DNA of 64,000 nt, taken from contig CM043966.1 in assembly GCA_014529385.2 (NCBI GenBank), forward strand, positions 36,248,739 to 36,312,738, given 5' to 3'. The position numbers were made by a program, and so were the translations under genes. Of this stretch, positions 12,684 through 22,810 are shown piece by piece. The notes beneath the pieces are model-generated. The model saw nothing but the letters and a program-made list of their open reading frames with translations. It was not told the DNA's origin and did no database searches. Origin of the DNA: Adiantum capillus-veneris. Taxonomy: Eukaryota > Streptophyta > Polypodiopsida > Polypodiales > Pteridaceae. Numbering within the stretch: position 1 is the first letter of the stretch; each line of letters starts with the position of its first letter.

Positions 12684-13360
12684 ACACACTCATTGTGTGA
12701 AGTGCAAAGTGCAAGAGCTCCATCTCCTTCTCCAAGCTTGTTGAGAAGTTGAGAGCCTACACCAACACTCTTGGCTATGGAATGCAAATCCAACCAAGAG
12801 CCATGCTCCAATGCTTAAGCTTTTCATCTTCTCCATCTTCATTACTATGCTATTATATATGCTAATCAAGAAGAGTGATGTTAAGTGAGGAGCTATTTCT
12901 TTCTTCTATAAATGTTTCTTTCTCCTCTTACTTACCCTCATTCCCCGCTAGCCCTCTCCACCTTTGAAGGTGTTTGAGGCCTTGGGACTGAGGCCGTGGA
13001 TAGTTAATGTCTTTTTACAAAGTCTATGTTATGCTCGTGATGCACGAAGCTTTCCATCTTCATTGCATCACCTAGGTCACAAGGGACACAAAGATTGCAT
13101 TGTACCAAGTCTCTCTTGATGGGAGCATCTATAATACAAAAGCCTATTGGAGGAGGGACCGGCTCCACATAAATCTGGTCCTCAATTGTTGTCAAGTTCT
13201 CTAACTCTCTCTCTTGCAAAAGTATTGTTCATGCCAAGTTAATTAAGTATTATGGTTATGTTGCTACCGCTAATTAAGTTCACCCTCTATGTTCTTAAAA
13301 TGTTCACTCTAATTCTCTTAATTCCTCTATTCTCAAAGTTCATAGGCCATTTCCATTACA
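11871..13360 (+). repeat. 5' LTR of Gypsy A1
   Basis: Starts at AGTCATAAAT (TGTCATAAAA in copy A2) and ends CATTACA directly before TTGGTATCAAAGC. About 1490 bp. It aligns throughout with 43948-45492 and 56141-57732, sharing CAAATGATTTTCTCAT, the CA-rich tract and CTCCTTCTCCAAGC. It carries a 20-nt C run and (CA)n at 12650-12689. Confidence 0.85.
12650..12689 (+). repeat. (C)20(CA)n tract in the LTR
   Basis: A homopolymeric C run is followed by CA repeats. The A2 LTR has a short CA stretch at the equivalent place, so the tract expanded after the copies separated. Confidence 0.95.
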
Positions 13361-13736
13361 TTGGTATCAAAGCTATTGGTTTCTCTTTTTTTTTTCTTAA
13401 GAAGAGAGGTCCTTAAGTTGTCCATGAAAGGTTGGGCATGTTTATTGCAATAGGGTAAGTGGGACAAGGATATATTATCTTGGTTGAGAAGGACTTAGTT
13501 CGAGGTACACCGTTGGGAACTATAGTCTTAATAATGGAGCCTCTCGGGGCTTGCCTGTGGCTTAACCATTATTGAGCTACGAGCAAGCTCAACAAGAACC
13601 ATAATCAATCGAGCAATGTTAGACCTTCTCCACTAGTCTTTGCAATCAAGAGTGTCTAAACCACGGGTGTGGCTGCTTGAGAAATTATTTTCAAAGGTAA
13701 AGAAGAGTAGCGACTAAGGTTTTTGAGGGTACCAAA
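13361..13736 (+). other. PBS and leader of Gypsy A1, first half
   Basis: TTGGTATCAAAGC directly follows the LTR; it has one mismatch to the usual TGGTATCAGAGC. The rest aligns with 45493-45858 in copy A2, up to the Copia-2 insertion point. Confidence 0.8.
13732..13736. other. Target-site duplication of Copia-2, left
   Basis: CCAAA directly before the 5' LTR; repeated at 20644-20648 after the 3' LTR. Confidence 0.95.
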
Positions 13737-13932
13737 TGTTGAGATGTAGGCCAGGTGGCTATGGGAAACCATCCTTACCCTTACTTTCTCTGATCAATAT
13801 AAAGAGACAAAGTAAGAGAGTTGACTCTCTCACTTTCCTCTCCACTAACCCAACTCTCTGTCTCTGTGTATCATCCCCTTCCCCAATCCGCTTCTCCTTC
13901 CCTCTCTTGCACACTCCACACAAGCACCAACA
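13737..13932 (+). repeat. 5' LTR of Copia-2
   Basis: 196 bp, TGTTGAGATG...CACCAACA, followed by ATTGGTATCAGAGC. Contains a TATA-like ATATAAAG near 13797. Confidence 0.96.
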
Positions 13933-13934
13933 AT

Positions 13935-13946
13935 TGGTATCAGAGC
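13935..13946 (+). other. Primer binding site of Copia-2
   Basis: TGGTATCAGAGC, complementary to initiator tRNA-Met, 2 nt after the LTR. Confidence 0.92.
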
Positions 13947-14611
13947 ACGGACGGAACCCGGCTACACATCGCGCATACATCCCTCCCAATCGAGGATGGA
14001 ACCCTTGAGAGATTGAGAGCTCTATAGACAACCGAGGGAGTTTGGCAAGCATCACACAGTAGAACGGAGCAAGCATTGCAATCAATGGAGATTCAAAATC
14101 TTGAAGCAAAGGAAACTTGGGAGTCTAAGGAAAGCTTAGAGAATAGCTCTCGGGCAGCTTGCGAGGAAAAGCTTGAACATCGACCAAGTAGAGAATCGAG
14201 GGCATCTGCAGGGACTCGGGGCAACCAGTAATTCGGGCTTGTAGGTCAAGCTGTAGCAAGAGTTGTTTTGCAAAAGGGAAAATCAAAGGAGGCCTTGAAG
14301 GGCTTGAAGCAAGAAGTACCAAAGAAGTTGAGCAGGTCGATAGCAAAAGCTAAAATCGGATTGAAGGTGGCAGGAGTAGTAGATAGGTGATTCAAGCAAA
14401 GCTTTTTGGAGCCTTGGAGTTTTGGGAGGTGGTTGCACAAAGCAAGCTTGGGAGCTACAGAACTGGATCGAAGCAGCAAAGCGAAGCAAATCGAGCTTTG
14501 GGCAGCTCGTAAAGCCAGTGGAAGGCTTGCAATAGTGAAGTCGAGCAGTCGAGGCAGTAGTGCTTGAGCAAAATCAAAAGCAAGATTTTTGCTTGTGTGT
14601 GTGGTTTCACA

Positions 14612-14649
14612 CGCACACACAAAAACACACACACACACACACACACACA
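14612..14649. repeat. (AC)n microsatellite in the Copia-2 leader
   Basis: AC repeats with a short A5 interruption. Confidence 0.93.
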
Positions 14650-14972
14650 TACACACCCAGTGAGCAGACAGTGTTTTTGTCAAGCAGACACAAGCACACA
14701 CACCCCTGCACGTCGGATCCAGACTGCCAATTCTCGCCAAAATTGCAGGAATCAATTTTTTTAAAAATTGAACTTAAAACTCTTTGTGTGTGCAAGGGTG
14801 GGCTCACACCCTGCCCCCCCCCCCTTCTTCGACTTTTGACCCCCACTCACACAATTTCTCCCTGCAGCAGCAACAGCGGTCGAGACTCTCATGGGCAAGC
14901 AGCGTGTCGGCAGCATCTTAAAAGTTTGAAACAAATCGAGCTTAGAAAGAGAGCTTGAGAGCGAGTGAGAGA

Positions 14973-14978
<6 letters not shown>

Positions 14979-15021
<43 letters not shown>
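14979..15021. repeat. (GA)n microsatellite in the Copia-2 leader
   Basis: About 43 nt of GA. Confidence 0.97.
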
Positions 15022-15024
<3 letters not shown>

Positions 15025-16305
15025 TTTGGCGGATAGGCATCTCCATTCTCAGGCATTGAGAAAGAGAGAGAGAGCACCAACGGTGGCTTTGAGCATCGAC
15101 GACCTCGACCTTGGTGTGTCTACGGCTATTCAGCTAGCCACTCTCGTCCGGCGGCAAGAGACGACATCAACATTGGAGATTAGAGCCGTTTTGACATCGA
15201 CTCTCACGTTCCGGCATCAGCTCAACATCCTTACACATTGAGGCATATTTTCGACATCCGACCCGACACTGGTTTCATGCGGATGACATTTTCCCATGAT
15301 CGACAGCTATGCTCGCCACCACACGCACGGGTGAGATGCTTCTACCATAGAGGAGTGACACCCGGCATCGATACCGAGCGCACCAATCATGCTCTATGAC
15401 AGGGTTTTTGACTATGACACCTTTGGCGGCTATTCGACTAGCATATTTTTGCCCGGTGGTAGAAATCAGCACATACTTACACCGACATGTAGGTTACAAG
15501 TTACAAGGAACTTTTTGAGCGTGTTTACACATAGATCCTCCAGGTTACTGGACGCAATGCCTTTCAGGCGACATTGGCAGTCATTTCGACAGCAGTTCCT
15601 TTGCGAATAGACGCGTTGACAAATGCATTTTGTTGTCAGCATACCTAGTGCTACTAAGCTCTTTTGAGAGCAGATATCTCCGCAGGGATCACTTTTACTA
15701 TATGCAATAGTTCTTGGCGCCTGTTTGAGCGTGGTTCACTCATGTACGTTGAGTTGCGGACACTATCCATTATACTACATGTGGAGCCATTTTTGGCTAT
15801 TTTGGCAGTTTTTTCCTATCATTTTTTGGACTTGGATCAAAAGAGCCCTTTCTCAAACCGTGGCTAGTCCATTTGTGTCTGTGTTAGCCTTTGGAGGGTC
15901 GATAGTGTGAGTTTTTTTTTGAGCTGTGGGGTGTGGTCAAATGTTGAGACACCTTAGGTGATACACGTAGCTGGAGTTCCCCACTTTTGGTACCCTCACC
16001 GTAGGATATATATCTGGACGGTTTTTTGTGCTTTTGACATCGAGTTGACAGTCACACAACAGTGGTTTTGTCCAGTAGATGCCCAATTAATGCAATTGGC
16101 ACATTTATGCATATTTTGAGTTGAGTTTTGACTCCTCATACAAAGGAGACTTTGCCGGATTTCCTTTCCGCGAGTCATAACTTTCATTGTTGGCACCTTT
16201 GAGCCAATTTCGATTGAGATTTTACTCCCGATACAAAGGTGACTTTGCCCATATTTTTGCAGCTTCTTGCCATAGTTTGTCACTTCTCAAGCCCTCTTGT
16301 TAGCG

Positions 16306-17324
16306 ATGGCTTCTTCTTCAGAAAAGGAGTATTTCATTTGCAAGTTCGATGACAGCAACTTCACCATGTGGAAAGAGCGCATGAAAGATGTTTTGACAAA
16401 CAAAGGCCTATCAAAACCGTTGAAAGAGCATGCAGAGGATGATGACTATACGCAAGCTCAATGGGAGCTTTTGGATGCGAGAACCATGGCTATGATACGT
16501 CTACATCTAGCCGAGTCAGTGTTCTTCACTATCAACATAGGGAAGACAACAACCAAGGAACTTTGGGATAGTTTATATTCAACATGGGAGAGCAAAAGTG
16601 CATCCAACAAAGTTTTCTCATGAAGCTTATGAAGCTCAACATGAAAGAAGGTAGCACAGTTTTTGGTCACTTAAATGAGTTCAACTCCTTGTTCAGTCAG
16701 TTGACATCTCAGGGCTTTAAGGAGTTTGACAACAAACTCAAGTCTATATTCTTGTTATGCTCTCTACCCAGTTCATGGGACATATTTTGCATAGCCATTA
16801 GCAATTGGGCTCCCAATGGCAAGTTAGTGTTCAATGACGTCACAAATGTGTTGCTCACTGAAGAAATTCTACGTAAATCTCTCGATGGTGCTAGTAATGG
16901 AAAGGCATCTATGACTGCAACGAAGGCAAGAGGCCATGATAGGAACAAATACAAAAGCAAAAGTAGAGAAAAAAATCCTTGTAGTCCTAGCAGACACAGA
17001 AACTCAAGTAGAGACCGCAGTGACAAAAATGTCGAGTGTTACTATTTCCATAAGAAGAGCCATTACAAAAAGGATTATCGTAGTTTCCTAAGAGATCAAA
17101 AAAACATGCAAAAAGATAATTCTGGCAAAGGTAAAAGTATGGTAAAGATTGAGGAGCTCAATGTGGTTGAGTCTCCCATACCTACCACTGCAGTAGAGGA
17201 TGCTCCTCCTCCAGTGATGAACATTATGCCAACAGAGATTCATGCAGAGGTGACATCAGATGCCCCCATATGTTCTCATTTTCACTTCCCATCTCACTCA
17301 AGATACTTTGGTTGCACAAGATGA
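16306..17324 (+). pseudogene. Copia-2 gag
   Basis: Begins at ATG 16306 (MASSSEKEYFICKFDD). The capsid-like region has FTMWKERMKDVL, then LHLAESVFFTI and a LWDSLYSTWESKS block. A one-base frameshift near 16615 moves the frame to 16584-17324 (KLNMKEGSTVFGHLNEF, NSLFSQLTSQG). The zinc knuckle is damaged: CYYFHKKSHYKKDYR has lost two of the three Cys of the CCHC consensus. Copia-3 has an intact homologue (61333-62652). Confidence 0.88.
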
Positions 17325-18215
17325 GGGTTATGCACAGAATTGGATTCTTGATTCTGGTGCAAGTTTTCATGTCACACCGCATAGAGAGTGGTTTTCCTCT
17401 TATGCACCCATGCATGGCATAGTCAAGCTTGGTGATTCCTATGAGCTTGGCATTATTGGCATTGGGGATGTGAAACTTCAAATGCATAATGGCACTACTT
17501 TTGTGTTGCAGAATGTCAGACATGTGTCCAAGCTTACAAAGAGCTTGCTTTCTATAGGGCAATTGAATGATCTTGGCTACACTACAATTTTTGGTAATCG
17601 TTCTTGGCTGATCCACAAGAACAACCTTGTCATGATGAAAGGTCATAAAAATGGATCCTTGTACTTTATGTTTGTTTTGAGTGTCGACGAACACTCTATC
17701 TATGTTGCCGAGTTGTCGTCTACCGAGTTGTGGCATAGCTGGCTAGGGCATATTAGCCAAAAGGGAATGAAAACACTTCAGCGTTTTGGCACTTACATGT
17801 GTTAGATTACATGGACTTTCCATTGTGTGAGCAGTGTCTATACGGCAAACATACTAGGTTGACATCTTCGCCATTGAACAAGAAACTAGGCGAACCCCTA
17901 GACTTAGTGCACAATGATTTATGTGGTCCAATGCCACATAAAACTTTAGGGGGGGCAAACTACTTTCTCACGTTCATAGATGATTCTACCAAAAAGGTGT
18001 GGGTGTATCTCCTTAAGCATAAGGAAGAGGTCTTTTCTACATTCCAAAAATTCATCGCCATGGTTGAGAACCAATTAGGGAAAAAGCTCAAAGATTTTCG
18101 CACGGACAATGGTGAAGAATACGTCTCCACGGAGTTCAAGGATTTTTGCAATCAAAGATGCATTCGTCGGCAATTTATTGCTCCATACACACCTGCAAAA
18201 AATGAGATAGCTTAA
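17290..18215 (+). pseudogene. Copia-2 protease and integrase
   Basis: A shifted frame gives NWILDSGASFHVTPHREWF (retropepsin DSGA) and VRHVSKLTKSLLSIGQL. The GAG-pre-integrase ELWHSWLGHISQKGMKTL follows. Another frameshift near 17800 leads to CEQCLYGKHT, the integrase Asp in LVHNDLCGPM, FLTFIDDSTKKVW and the second Asp in FRTDNGEEYVS. It stops shortly after APYTPAKNEIA, where the catalytic Glu segment (AERMN in relatives) is broken. Confidence 0.88.
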
Positions 18216-20380
18216 AGAATGAATCACACGATTCAAGAGCGAGTTATCTCTATGATGTCTATGGCGAAGCTTACTCCAGATTTTTGGGGAGAAGCTGTTC
18301 TAACAGCAGTGCTCATCATTTAATTGGTCATCTAGTTTTCCTTTGAAATTTCAAAATTCCAAAAAATTATGGATTGGGAGAATGCTAAGCTATGAGCATT
18401 TACGTGTATTTGGATGTGAGACATATGCACAGGTTCCCAAAGACCTTCGTCACAAGTTAGATCCCAGGTCACTCAAATGTATTTTTATCAGTGGCTATGG
18501 TGAAAATGGAGAGATGGGCTATCATCTCTGGCACCCAAAATCCAACAGTCATTTGTAGCTCACATGTGATTTTCAATGAATCAAAAATGCACAAGAAGCC
18601 CATTAAAGAAGTTGAGTATAGACGCGTTCGTTTTGAGGATGTAGCCTCCGAACCAACTCGGTTCAATAGTGTTGCACCTAATCCTCAAGTGCAAGATACT
18701 ACTATTGCTCCAGAGAGAGCAGAGTCCAGCAGTCAAGCACTGAGACACTCTGTAAAAGTATCACATGCGCCCAAGTGGTTTGAGCCAGGTATACACCACA
18801 TTTTTGTCATCAATGATAGTGGAGAGCCAACCTGCTACAAAGAAGCTATACAAATGGACAATAGCGTTAAGTGGGAGTAGGCTATGCAATCAGAATACAA
18901 TTTGATTGTGGCTAATGAGACATGGGATTTGATTGAATTACCAGAAGGAAAAAATGCTTTACCTTGCAAGTGGGTATAGAAGAAGAAGTGTACATCTGAA
19001 GATCTCGAGCCTAGGTACAAGGCTTGTCCATTTGCCAAGGGTTTCAAGCAGCAAAAAGGTGTGGATTTTGATGAGATTTTCTCTCCAATAGTCAAGATGA
19101 CTACACTTTGCACTGTGCTTGGCTAATTGGTTGCTATCCAAGACATGGAACTTGTCCAAATGGACGTGAACACATCATTTCTTCACGAGGATCTAGATGA
19201 AGATTTCTACATGAAACAACCAAAGGATTTTGTAGTGAAACCCAAAAGCCAATGAGGGTAGAATTGGTTTGTAGACTTAAAAAGTCACTCTATGGCCTCA
19301 AGCAAGGTTCAAGGTAGTGGTACCAAAAATTTGACAAATTCATGCAGTCACAGGGTTACATAAGAAGTCAAGAGGATCACTGCTTATACACAAAGAGGTT
19401 GAAGGATGGTTCTTTAATTATCTTGATCTTGTATGTAGATGATATGCTTATTGTAAGCAAATCAATTGATGAGATCAATCAATTGAAAAAATGCTAAGCA
19501 CTCAATTTTCCATGAAAGATTTGGGAAATGCCAATCACTTTCTTGGTATGAGCATCAAGAGAGACATGCAACATGGAATTCTTGAATTATTTCAAGAAAA
19601 GTACATCCACAAAGTCTTGCAACGTTTAAGTATACAGGGGGAAGTCACTGAGTACCCCAATGCAAGCATACTCCAAACTTAGCAAGGAAGATTCTCCCAA
19701 GATAGTTGTTGAGAAAGAGGAAATGGTGAAAGTGCCATATTCTTTAGCAATTGGTAGTTTAATGTACGCTATGGTAGCCACAAGACCGTACATTGCACAT
19801 GCAATGGGAGTGGTTATAGGTACATGGAAAACCCTGGCAAGGAGCATTGGGAAGCGGTGAAGAAAATACTCCGATACTTAAAGGGTACATCTAGCATGTT
19901 TTTACGCTTCGAAAATAGTGATGCATATATTGTAGGTTACACGGATGCGGATTATGAGGGTTGTGTGGATCGTAGAATATCCACCTCTAACTATGTGTTC
20001 ATGTTTGCTAGAGTAGCTATCTCTTGGAGATCGTGTCTCCAAGACTGCACGTCTTCATCTACCACTAAAGCAGGATATGTTGCTGCGTCTGGTGCCAGCA
20101 AGGAAGCCATATGGTTAGCTTGGGCATTCACGAGGTTCCTATACTGCATTGTGTAGCTAGAGTGCCATTGCTTTGGCAAAGAATCTGGTGTTTCACTCAA
20201 AGTCAAAACACATAGAGTTATGATACCATGTCATACAAGATGCATTGGCTGGCAAGCGCATCGAGCTTGACAAGGTTCACACTGACGACAACCCCGCAGA
20301 TTCTGTCACAAAGAGCCTAGCTTCGTAACAATTTACACATTGCATAGAACTTATGGGTGTAGGATGAAACCTAGGATACT
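18216..20380 (+). pseudogene. Copia-2 integrase end, RT and RNase H
   Basis: Many stops and shifts, but blocks appear in order: HLRVFGCETYAQVP, MGYHLWHPK, the RT start (AMQSEYN, ETWDLIELPEG, LPCKWV), YVDDMLI near 19435, FSMKDLGNANHFLGMSI, then RNase H blocks HWEAVKKILRYLKGTS, YTDADYEGCVDRRIST and TKAGYVAASGASKEAIWL. The tail near 20220-20330 encodes the HIEL and DNPADS-type end of Copia pol. The polypurine stretch CAAGTGGGAT precedes the 3' LTR. Confidence 0.88.
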
Positions 20381-20448
20381 TCATCAACTTTCTATAGACT
20401 AACTGTACTAATGCCACTATTGGCCACCATGACCTTCAAGTGGGATGT

Positions 20449-20643
20449 TGTTGGGATGTAGGCCAGGTGGACGTGGGAAACCACCCTTCCCTTACTTTGT
20501 CTAATCAATATAGGGAGAGAAAGTGAAAGAGTTGACTCCCTCACTTTCCTCTCCACTAACCCAACTCCCTATCTCCGTGTATCATCACCTTCCCTAATCC
20601 TCTTCTCCTTCCCTCCCGTGCACACTCCGCACGAGCACCAACA
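20449..20643 (+). repeat. 3' LTR of Copia-2
   Basis: 195 bp, TGTTGGGATG...CACCAACA, aligned end to end with 13737-13932. Confidence 0.96.
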
Positions 20644-20648
20644 CCAAA
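20644..20648. other. Target-site duplication of Copia-2, right
   Basis: CCAAA, identical to 13732-13736. The next bases (GCACACAG) continue the Gypsy-A leader as in copy A2 (GCATACAC). Confidence 0.95.
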
Positions 20649-20681
20649 GCACACAGTAATCTACACATAATTTTAATTAGC

Positions 20682-21790
20682 ATGGTTGACAATAATCAAG
20701 AGATTAGAATGACATTGATAACTTTGATTTGCATATGAAGTAGCTAATGATGATGCCCCCATGTTTGTTAATTATCTTGTTATTAGGTTGCATCAAGCTA
20801 TGGGCAACCCTCCTTTGCAAGCCGAAGTTAACAACTTCGTGCTTATGGGATTTCCATTCCTCTCCAAGAGGAGAGAGAGCTTAGGAGGCCTCTTGATGAT
20901 GAGACTCCCAAAAGAAGATTCTCTCCCATAAGAGAGGACAAATCCAAAGAACAAGAAAGAAGCAAATCCCTAAGTTCCTCTGAAGATGTGGCTCCACGAA
21001 GACGACGGTCTAGATGGTCACCAACTCCTCCCAAGAGGAAACGATCAACCCATAGTCCTTCTCCTTGTCGCTCCAAAAGGGAAGAGAGGAAACAAAGGAA
21101 GAAAAAGGCAAGAAAAAGGTCACCCTCTTCTTCTTCTTCTTCTTCACCTTCCTCCTCTTCCAACGAAAGCAATAGCTATTCTCCTAGAGAATACAAGAGG
21201 AGAGGACATCTTAAATCTTACCCTGCATGTGAAGGTTCTAAAAGCTCGAGAAGTTCAAAGAGGGAGGAAAGAGTATCTCTTTTCTCACCTATGATGGCAC
21301 CTTTGGTGCTATCGATGAAGTATTGGCCTTCATCTAGCAATTTGATGCGGCCTTTGGAGATAAGGGCTTCACAGAGTCCTCTAAGCTACATCATGTAGCT
21401 ATGCATTTCCAGAAGTCTTGTCGTTAATGGTGGGCTAGCCTTCATGGCAAAGGCGAGGCCCCAAAGACATGGAAAACTCTATGAGTTTCCATCATGAAGC
21501 AATTCCTTGCAGGCGATGCAAAGGACAAAATGCTTACCGAATGGCGGAGCTTGAAGCTGCTCTCCAACGAGTCTATCCACAAATATGTGGACAAGTTTTG
21601 GGATTTACATCTCAAGGCTACTGTCTGTCAAAAGATAGACTTCACCGAGCAAAAGCAGCAATTCTATGCGGGATTACTTGAAGAGATGGTCGAGTATGTC
21701 AAACCCCCAACGGCCTGGTTCTATCACCAAAGTAATCCACCATACTATGGTTGCCTTGTGCATCAATTTCCAACAAGGGGCTAGAAGGAA
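20682..21790 (+). pseudogene. Gypsy A1 gag, frameshifted
   Basis: Aligns with the A2 gag at 45898. The N-terminus (MVDNNQEIRM) is broken by small indels. An Arg/Ser-rich block follows at ~20988-21190 (RRRRSRWSPTPPKRKRS, RKRSPSSSS). The capsid-like retrotransposon gag domain spans 21400-21740 (QWRSLKLLSNESIHKYVDKFWDLHLKATV in the 21494 frame). It lies in at least three frames. Function when intact: capsid formation and genomic RNA packaging. Confidence 0.85.
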
Positions 21791-22331
21791 TACCAAGCCC
21801 ATGGAAAGCAAAGACAAAAGTGATGCAAAGGGGAAAGCCAATTCCCAAAATCCTTCCCAAGGCAATTCCAACAACAACAACAACAATCGGTCCAAGGAGA
21901 AGGGAGTTTACAAAGGTAAAAATAAACTCTCTCCTGAAGAGCTAGAAGCTTTTCATAAGGACCACAAATGTTTTAAGTGTGGGGACCAAGGACATGGCTA
22001 TCATTCTTGCCCCAAGAGAAATGCCTGCAATGAGACTCCTAGAGATTCCATGATCGAAGCTCCAAAAGAGGATGCTCATTGCAAAGGATCACCTCTCTCC
22101 TATGCTTGGGCAAAGGCAAAGGGGCATGATGCCTTCATCTTGTTTGACCCTGGCTCTCCTCACAATTTCATATCAACGGAGTTGGCCACTAAGTTGGGCA
22201 TTCAAGCTTTTGAGATGGGAGACATTGTAATCACCGATGGAGCTTTCAAGGGACAACAAGCCTCCGTTACTCCCTTGATTGGGAAGTTGAGGCTTCTTGC
22301 CCAAAGCTACATCGACAAAGAAGAATTTTGA
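21790..22331 (+). pseudogene. Gypsy A1 nucleocapsid knuckle and aspartic protease
   Basis: A Lys/Asn-rich linker with an (NNNNNN) stretch is followed by the intact CCHC knuckle CFKCGDQGHGYHSC near 21970. The retropepsin-like active site FDPGSPHNFIS is at ~22140, with Pro in place of the Ser or Thr of the usual D-S/T-G. The frame ends at 22331, and in-phase homology resumes after a frameshift. Confidence 0.82.
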
Positions 22332-22800
22332 TCTCTCCTCTCCAACATGAGGATGTTATCCTAGGGGCACCATGGTTCAACCGCATGGCTGCCAACATGA
22401 AGTTCCCTAAAAGGAGAATCTAGTTTACCTACAAGGAAAAGAGCATGTATATAGATGCTAGTGAGTCTGGTCATACTATACCACTTGTAAATCCTCTTGC
22501 TTTTGATAAATCAATGAAATGCTCAATTTTTGCGATGATTTTTGTCAAAGAATCCCTAAAAGGTCCTAATGTTTCATCAAATGTAAATGGTAGGAATCAA
22601 GAAGAGTTAGACTTGTCTAATTTTCTAAATGGATTCCAAGATGTGTTCATCGATGATATCCCTATGGACTTACCTCCAAAACGAGGGGATGATGACCATC
22701 GAATTGAGCGCCTACCAGGAAGCTCACTTCCTAACAAGCCTCCTCATCGAGTTTCCCAAGCTCAACAAGAGGAGATCATGAGGCAAGCCTCTAAGTCAAT
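22332..22800 (+). pseudogene. Gypsy A1 protease-RT linker and RT N-terminus
   Basis: After a frameshift and a stop, the frame from 22445 encodes FQDVFIDDIPMDLPPKRGDD, then IERLPGSSLPNKPPHRVS and EEIMRQ: the conserved entry block of Gypsy RT. Homology stops at about 22795, where the satellite-like array begins. The catalytic RT core is absent. Confidence 0.85.
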
Positions 22801-22810
22801 CACGATTTAG

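Larger units (their letters stand above)
13947..16305 (+). other. Long leader of Copia-2
   Basis: About 2.36 kb lies between the PBS and the gag ATG, unusually long for Copia. It has no credible coding frame. It holds (AC)n at 14612-14649, a C run near 14813, (GA)n at 14979-15021, and a 17-nt motif twice at 16140-16156 and 16233-16249. Parts near 15940 and 16130-16250 match the shorter leader of Copia-3. Confidence 0.8.
13737..20643 (+). mobile_element. Copia-2 LTR retrotransposon, full length, decayed
   Basis: 6907 bp with 5' LTR 13737-13932 and 3' LTR 20449-20643, both beginning TGTTG and ending CAACA. The 5-bp target duplication CCAAA lies at 13732-13736 and 20644-20648. The interrupted Gypsy-A leader resumes exactly after it, and copy A2 shows the empty site (CCAAA at 45859-45863). 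The LTRs differ at roughly 20-25 of ~196 positions by eye, so the insertion is old. Coding regions carry several frameshifts and stops. Confidence 0.96.
11871..22800 (+). mobile_element. Gypsy-A copy A1, split by Copia-2 and 3'-truncated
   Basis: The order is 5' LTR (11871-13360), PBS, leader (13361-13736), Copia-2 insertion (13737-20643), rest of the leader, gag from ATG 20682, zinc knuckle, aspartic protease and the start of RT. Protease followed directly by RT fits Gypsy/Ty3. Homology to copies at 43948 and 56141 defines the LTR, leader and gag. The element stops near 22800 at the N-terminal RT block; RT, RNase H, integrase and the 3' LTR are missing. Confidence 0.88.

Noticed and set aside
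14125-14755. Minus-strand frames of up to 169 codons in the Copia-2 leader
   Set aside because: They lie within the non-coding leader of the element, overlap (AC)n, and show no domain.
20843-21172. Minus-strand Glu/Leu-rich frame opposite Gypsy A1 gag
   Set aside because: It is the shadow of the Arg/Ser-rich gag block. Equivalent shadows occur at 46065 and 58588.
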